The translations under genes were made by a program, and so were the position numbers. A stretch of 7,701 bases of DNA from Betaproteobacteria bacterium (GTDB lineage: Bacteria > Pseudomonadota > Gammaproteobacteria > Burkholderiales > SG8-41), in assembly GCA_020028375.1 (NCBI GenBank), contig JAHZNX010000106.1, forward strand, positions 1-7,701, read 5' to 3'. The notes under the pieces were generated by a model. The model saw only the letters and a list, made by a program, of their open reading frames with translations, had not been told where the DNA came from and ran no database searches. This document shows positions 6,677 through 7,701 of this stretch, piece after piece (the stretch's first letter is position 1; each line of letters opens with the position of its first letter).

Positions 6677-6752
6677 TGGCGCGCCCGGCGGGAGTCGAAC
6701 CCACGACCTTTGGCTTCGGAGGCCAACACTCTATCCTCTGAGCTACGGGCGC
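6677..6752 (-). tRNA. tRNA-Arg (anticodon CCG)
   Basis: The minus strand folds as a complete 76-nt tRNA. The acceptor stem GCGCCCG/CGGGCGC has seven perfect pairs. The D arm is GCTC-AGAGGATA-GAGT. The anticodon arm TTGGC-CTCCGAA-GCCAA has five perfect pairs, with anticodon CCG at 6717-6719. The variable loop is AGGTC, and the T arm GTGGG-TTCGACT-CCCGC has five pairs. The discriminator is G, followed by an encoded CCA (6677-6679). It reads the Arg codon CGG, frequent in GC-rich genomes. The gene lies 90 bp upstream of the FAD oxidoreductase start on the same strand, and is divergent from the cytochrome gene. Confidence 0.98.
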
Positions 6753-6762
6753 GCGTGCGCGG

Positions 6763-6791
6763 AGTTTAGCACAGCGCGACTCGACTATCGT
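6763..6791 (-). promoter_or_regulatory. Possible promoter for tRNA-Arg
   Basis: On the minus strand TAAACT (6763-6768) matches four of six -10 positions, and ACGATA (6786-6791) lies 17 bp upstream as a poor -35 box. A start near 6756 would fall a few bases before the mature 5' end at 6752, a normal distance for a tRNA gene. The -35 match is weak. Confidence 0.35.
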
Positions 6792-6805
6792 CTGCAAATC
6801 AACGT

Positions 6806-6835
6806 TTTACGCAGCGAAGTCGGCCGCTATATAAT
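6806..6835 (+). promoter_or_regulatory. Sigma70-type promoter for the cytochrome c5-family gene
   Basis: TATAAT at 6830-6835 is a perfect -10 box. TTTACG at 6806-6811 matches four of six -35 positions with an 18-bp spacer. Transcription would begin near 6842, about 18 bases before the ATG at 6860. This promoter is divergent from the tRNA-Arg promoter, with start points about 85 bp apart. Confidence 0.6.
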
Positions 6836-6859
6836 GCGCGCTTCCGGGACCGCGCTGCC

Positions 6860-7416
6860 ATGTCTGAAATACACATCGAAGAACATTCCTCGCCGATCAA
6901 GACGCCCAAGCAGCTCGTCATCGTCGTCGTTCTCGCCTTCGCGGTGCCGATCACGCTGATCGTGATGCTGGTGCAGCTCGTCACCAGCGGCGCGGATCTC
7001 TCCCGGAACAATCCCGGGATGTCGCAGGAGGCCATCGCGAAGCGGTTGAAGCCGGTGGGCGAGGTGGTGGTCGATCCGAACCAGCCCGCTCCCGCGGCCG
7101 CGCCAGCGAGCGCGGAAACGGTCGCGACTGCCGCGCCTGCGCCCGGGGTGGAATCCGCCGCGGCGAAACCCGATGCGGGAAGGGGCAAGTCGGTCTATGA
7201 CGCGACCTGCAGTGTCTGTCATGCGGCCGGCGTCGCGGGCGCGCCGAAGGCCGGCGACAAAGCGGCATGGGCGTCACGCATGAAAACCGGCATAAGCGCG
7301 CTTTACGCGAGTCGATCAAAGGCAAGAATGCGATGCCGCCCAAGGGCGGCAATCTCGCGCTCGCCGACGCCGATGTCAACGCGGCGGTGGATTACCTGGT
7401 TGGTCTGGTCAGGTGA
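6860..7416 (+). CDS. Membrane-anchored cytochrome c5-family protein, interrupted by a 1-base frameshift
   Basis: This is a c-type cytochrome, probably a periplasmic electron carrier held in the inner membrane. The start ATG is at 6860. A short cytoplasmic segment is followed by one membrane helix (about residues 19-42), an Ala/Pro-rich linker (about 76-105) and the heme domain with CSVCH at 117-121. The frame from the start keeps family-like sequence (GDKAAWASRMKTGISALYA) to residue 150, then becomes Arg/Ser-rich and ends at 7423. From 7310 another frame carries the expected rest, ESIKGKNAMPPKGG with the axial heme-ligand Met, then NLALADADVNAAVDYLVGLV, ending in TGA at 7414-7416. One missing base near 7309-7310 (GCGAG for an expected GCGGAG) explains both. 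The coordinates given follow the repaired reading. The intact 3' part suggests a sequencing error or a very recent mutation. A terminator follows 18 bp after the repaired stop. Confidence 0.85.
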
Positions 7417-7434
7417 TGAGTGACGACTGACGGC

Positions 7435-7463
7435 AAAGGCGCAGCGCACGCTGCGCCTTTTTT
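7435..7463 (+). terminator. Intrinsic terminator after the cytochrome gene
   Basis: GGCGCAGC (7438-7445) pairs perfectly with GCTGCGCC (7450-7457) around the loop GCAC. Six T residues follow directly (7458-7463) and AAA precedes the stem (7435-7437). This is a strong rho-independent terminator for the plus strand and separates the cytochrome transcript from apaH. The flanking A's also allow weak termination on the minus strand. Confidence 0.9.
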
Positions 7464-7476
7464 GTCCCGGCTCAAT

Positions 7477-7504
7477 TCACGGCTCACGGATCACGATTCA
7501 CGCA
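7477..7504 (+). repeat. Heptanucleotide tandem repeat, four copies of TCACGNN
   Basis: TCACG recurs at 7477, 7484, 7491 and 7498, with exactly 7-bp spacing; the units are TCACGGC, TCACGGA, TCACGAT and TCACGCA. The array fills most of the 48 bp between the terminator and the apaH ATG, ending seven bases before that ATG. No Shine-Dalgarno is visible in this leader, and the array lies where the apaH promoter or ribosome-binding site would be expected. Confidence 0.7.
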
Positions 7505-7511
7505 TTCCCAA

Positions 7512-7701
7512 ATGGCGACGATTGCGATCGGAGATGTGCAGGGCTGCTACGATCAGCTGATGCGGTTGCTCGAGCGCGCCGGCTTCGACGAGCGGCGCGA
7601 CTTACTGTGGTTCGTCGGCGACCTCGTCAACCGCGGCCCGCAGTCCCTCGAGACGCTGCGCTTCGTCAAGGGGCTCGGCGCACGCGCGGTCACCATTCTG
7701 G
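7512..7701 (+). CDS. apaH: Bis(5'-nucleosyl)-tetraphosphatase (symmetrical), 3' end missing
   Basis: ApaH hydrolyses diadenosine tetraphosphate to two ADP, a role in stress and RNA-cap turnover, and belongs to the metallophosphatase (PPP) superfamily. The 63 visible residues begin MATIAIGDVQGCYDQL and continue to FVGDLVNRGPQSLETLRFVKGLG, matching the N-terminal quarter of the ~270-residue enzyme. The first metal-binding motif reads GDVQG, with Gln where E. coli has His; from memory, Gln also occurs here in other proteobacterial ApaH proteins. The second motif, GDLVNRG (residues 36-42), is normal. The GNHD motif lies beyond the window. The ATG at 7512 gives the standard family N-terminus but has no evident Shine-Dalgarno, and a heptamer repeat lies just upstream. 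The family call is firm; the gene is cut by the window edge. Confidence 0.93.
   Translation, partial: MATIAIGDVQGCYDQLMRLLERAGFDERRDLLWFVGDLVNRGPQSLETLRFVKGLGARAVTIL

Noticed and set aside
6677..6752. tRNA-Arg as an integration site for a mobile island
   Set aside because: There is no integrase gene, no repeated copy of the tRNA 3' end in the window, and the neighbours look like ordinary chromosomal genes.
7299..7320. Programmed -1 ribosomal frameshift in the cytochrome gene
   Set aside because: No X_XXY_YYZ slippery heptamer or clear stimulatory hairpin is found at the switch point. A missing base explains the data more simply.

Overview
The window is GC-rich, gene-dense chromosomal DNA. 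Its content points to a betaproteobacterium or a close relative: a membrane-anchored cytochrome c5-type protein directly before apaH, DUF1161 and DUF2889 proteins, an HMG-CoA lyase of the leucine-degradation type, and a tRNA-Arg(CCG) with encoded CCA. This placement is inferred from gene families and order, not from a database search. I see no insertion sequence, phage gene or CRISPR array.

Left part (1-1800, plus strand). The window opens inside an HMG-CoA lyase gene, whose first codons are missing. A DUF2889 gene follows 24 bp later, probably in the same operon. A separate small gene then encodes a secreted DUF1161 protein of 77 residues, with its own SD sequence and a possible promoter.

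Middle part (1857-6586, minus strand). Five closely packed genes form a probable operon transcribed right to left from an extended -10 promoter near 6612-6620. In order they are: a PYROXD2/phytoene-desaturase-like FAD oxidoreductase; an alpha/beta-hydrolase-fold protein with Lys where the nucleophile should be; a TesA-like GDSL esterase made as a lipoprotein; an MFS transporter whose GTG start overlaps the esterase stop (GTGA); and a small two-helix membrane protein with a Cys4 zinc ribbon. The gaps are 19 bp, 10 bp, a 4-bp overlap and 13 bp. The set suggests processing and transport of a hydrophobic or acyl-type compound, but no substrate can be read from the sequence. It is the best candidate here for an undescribed functional unit.

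Right part (6587-7701). A tRNA-Arg(CCG) gene lies on the minus strand just upstream of the operon. Divergent from it is a cytochrome c5-family gene with a good -10 box. That gene carries an apparent 1-base deletion near 7309, which moves its heme-ligand Met region out of frame. A strong intrinsic terminator follows, then a four-copy 7-bp tandem repeat (TCACGNN), then the start of apaH, which runs off the right edge.

The plus-strand ORFs opposite the five-gene operon, though long, look like GC-skew shadows and are not annotated.
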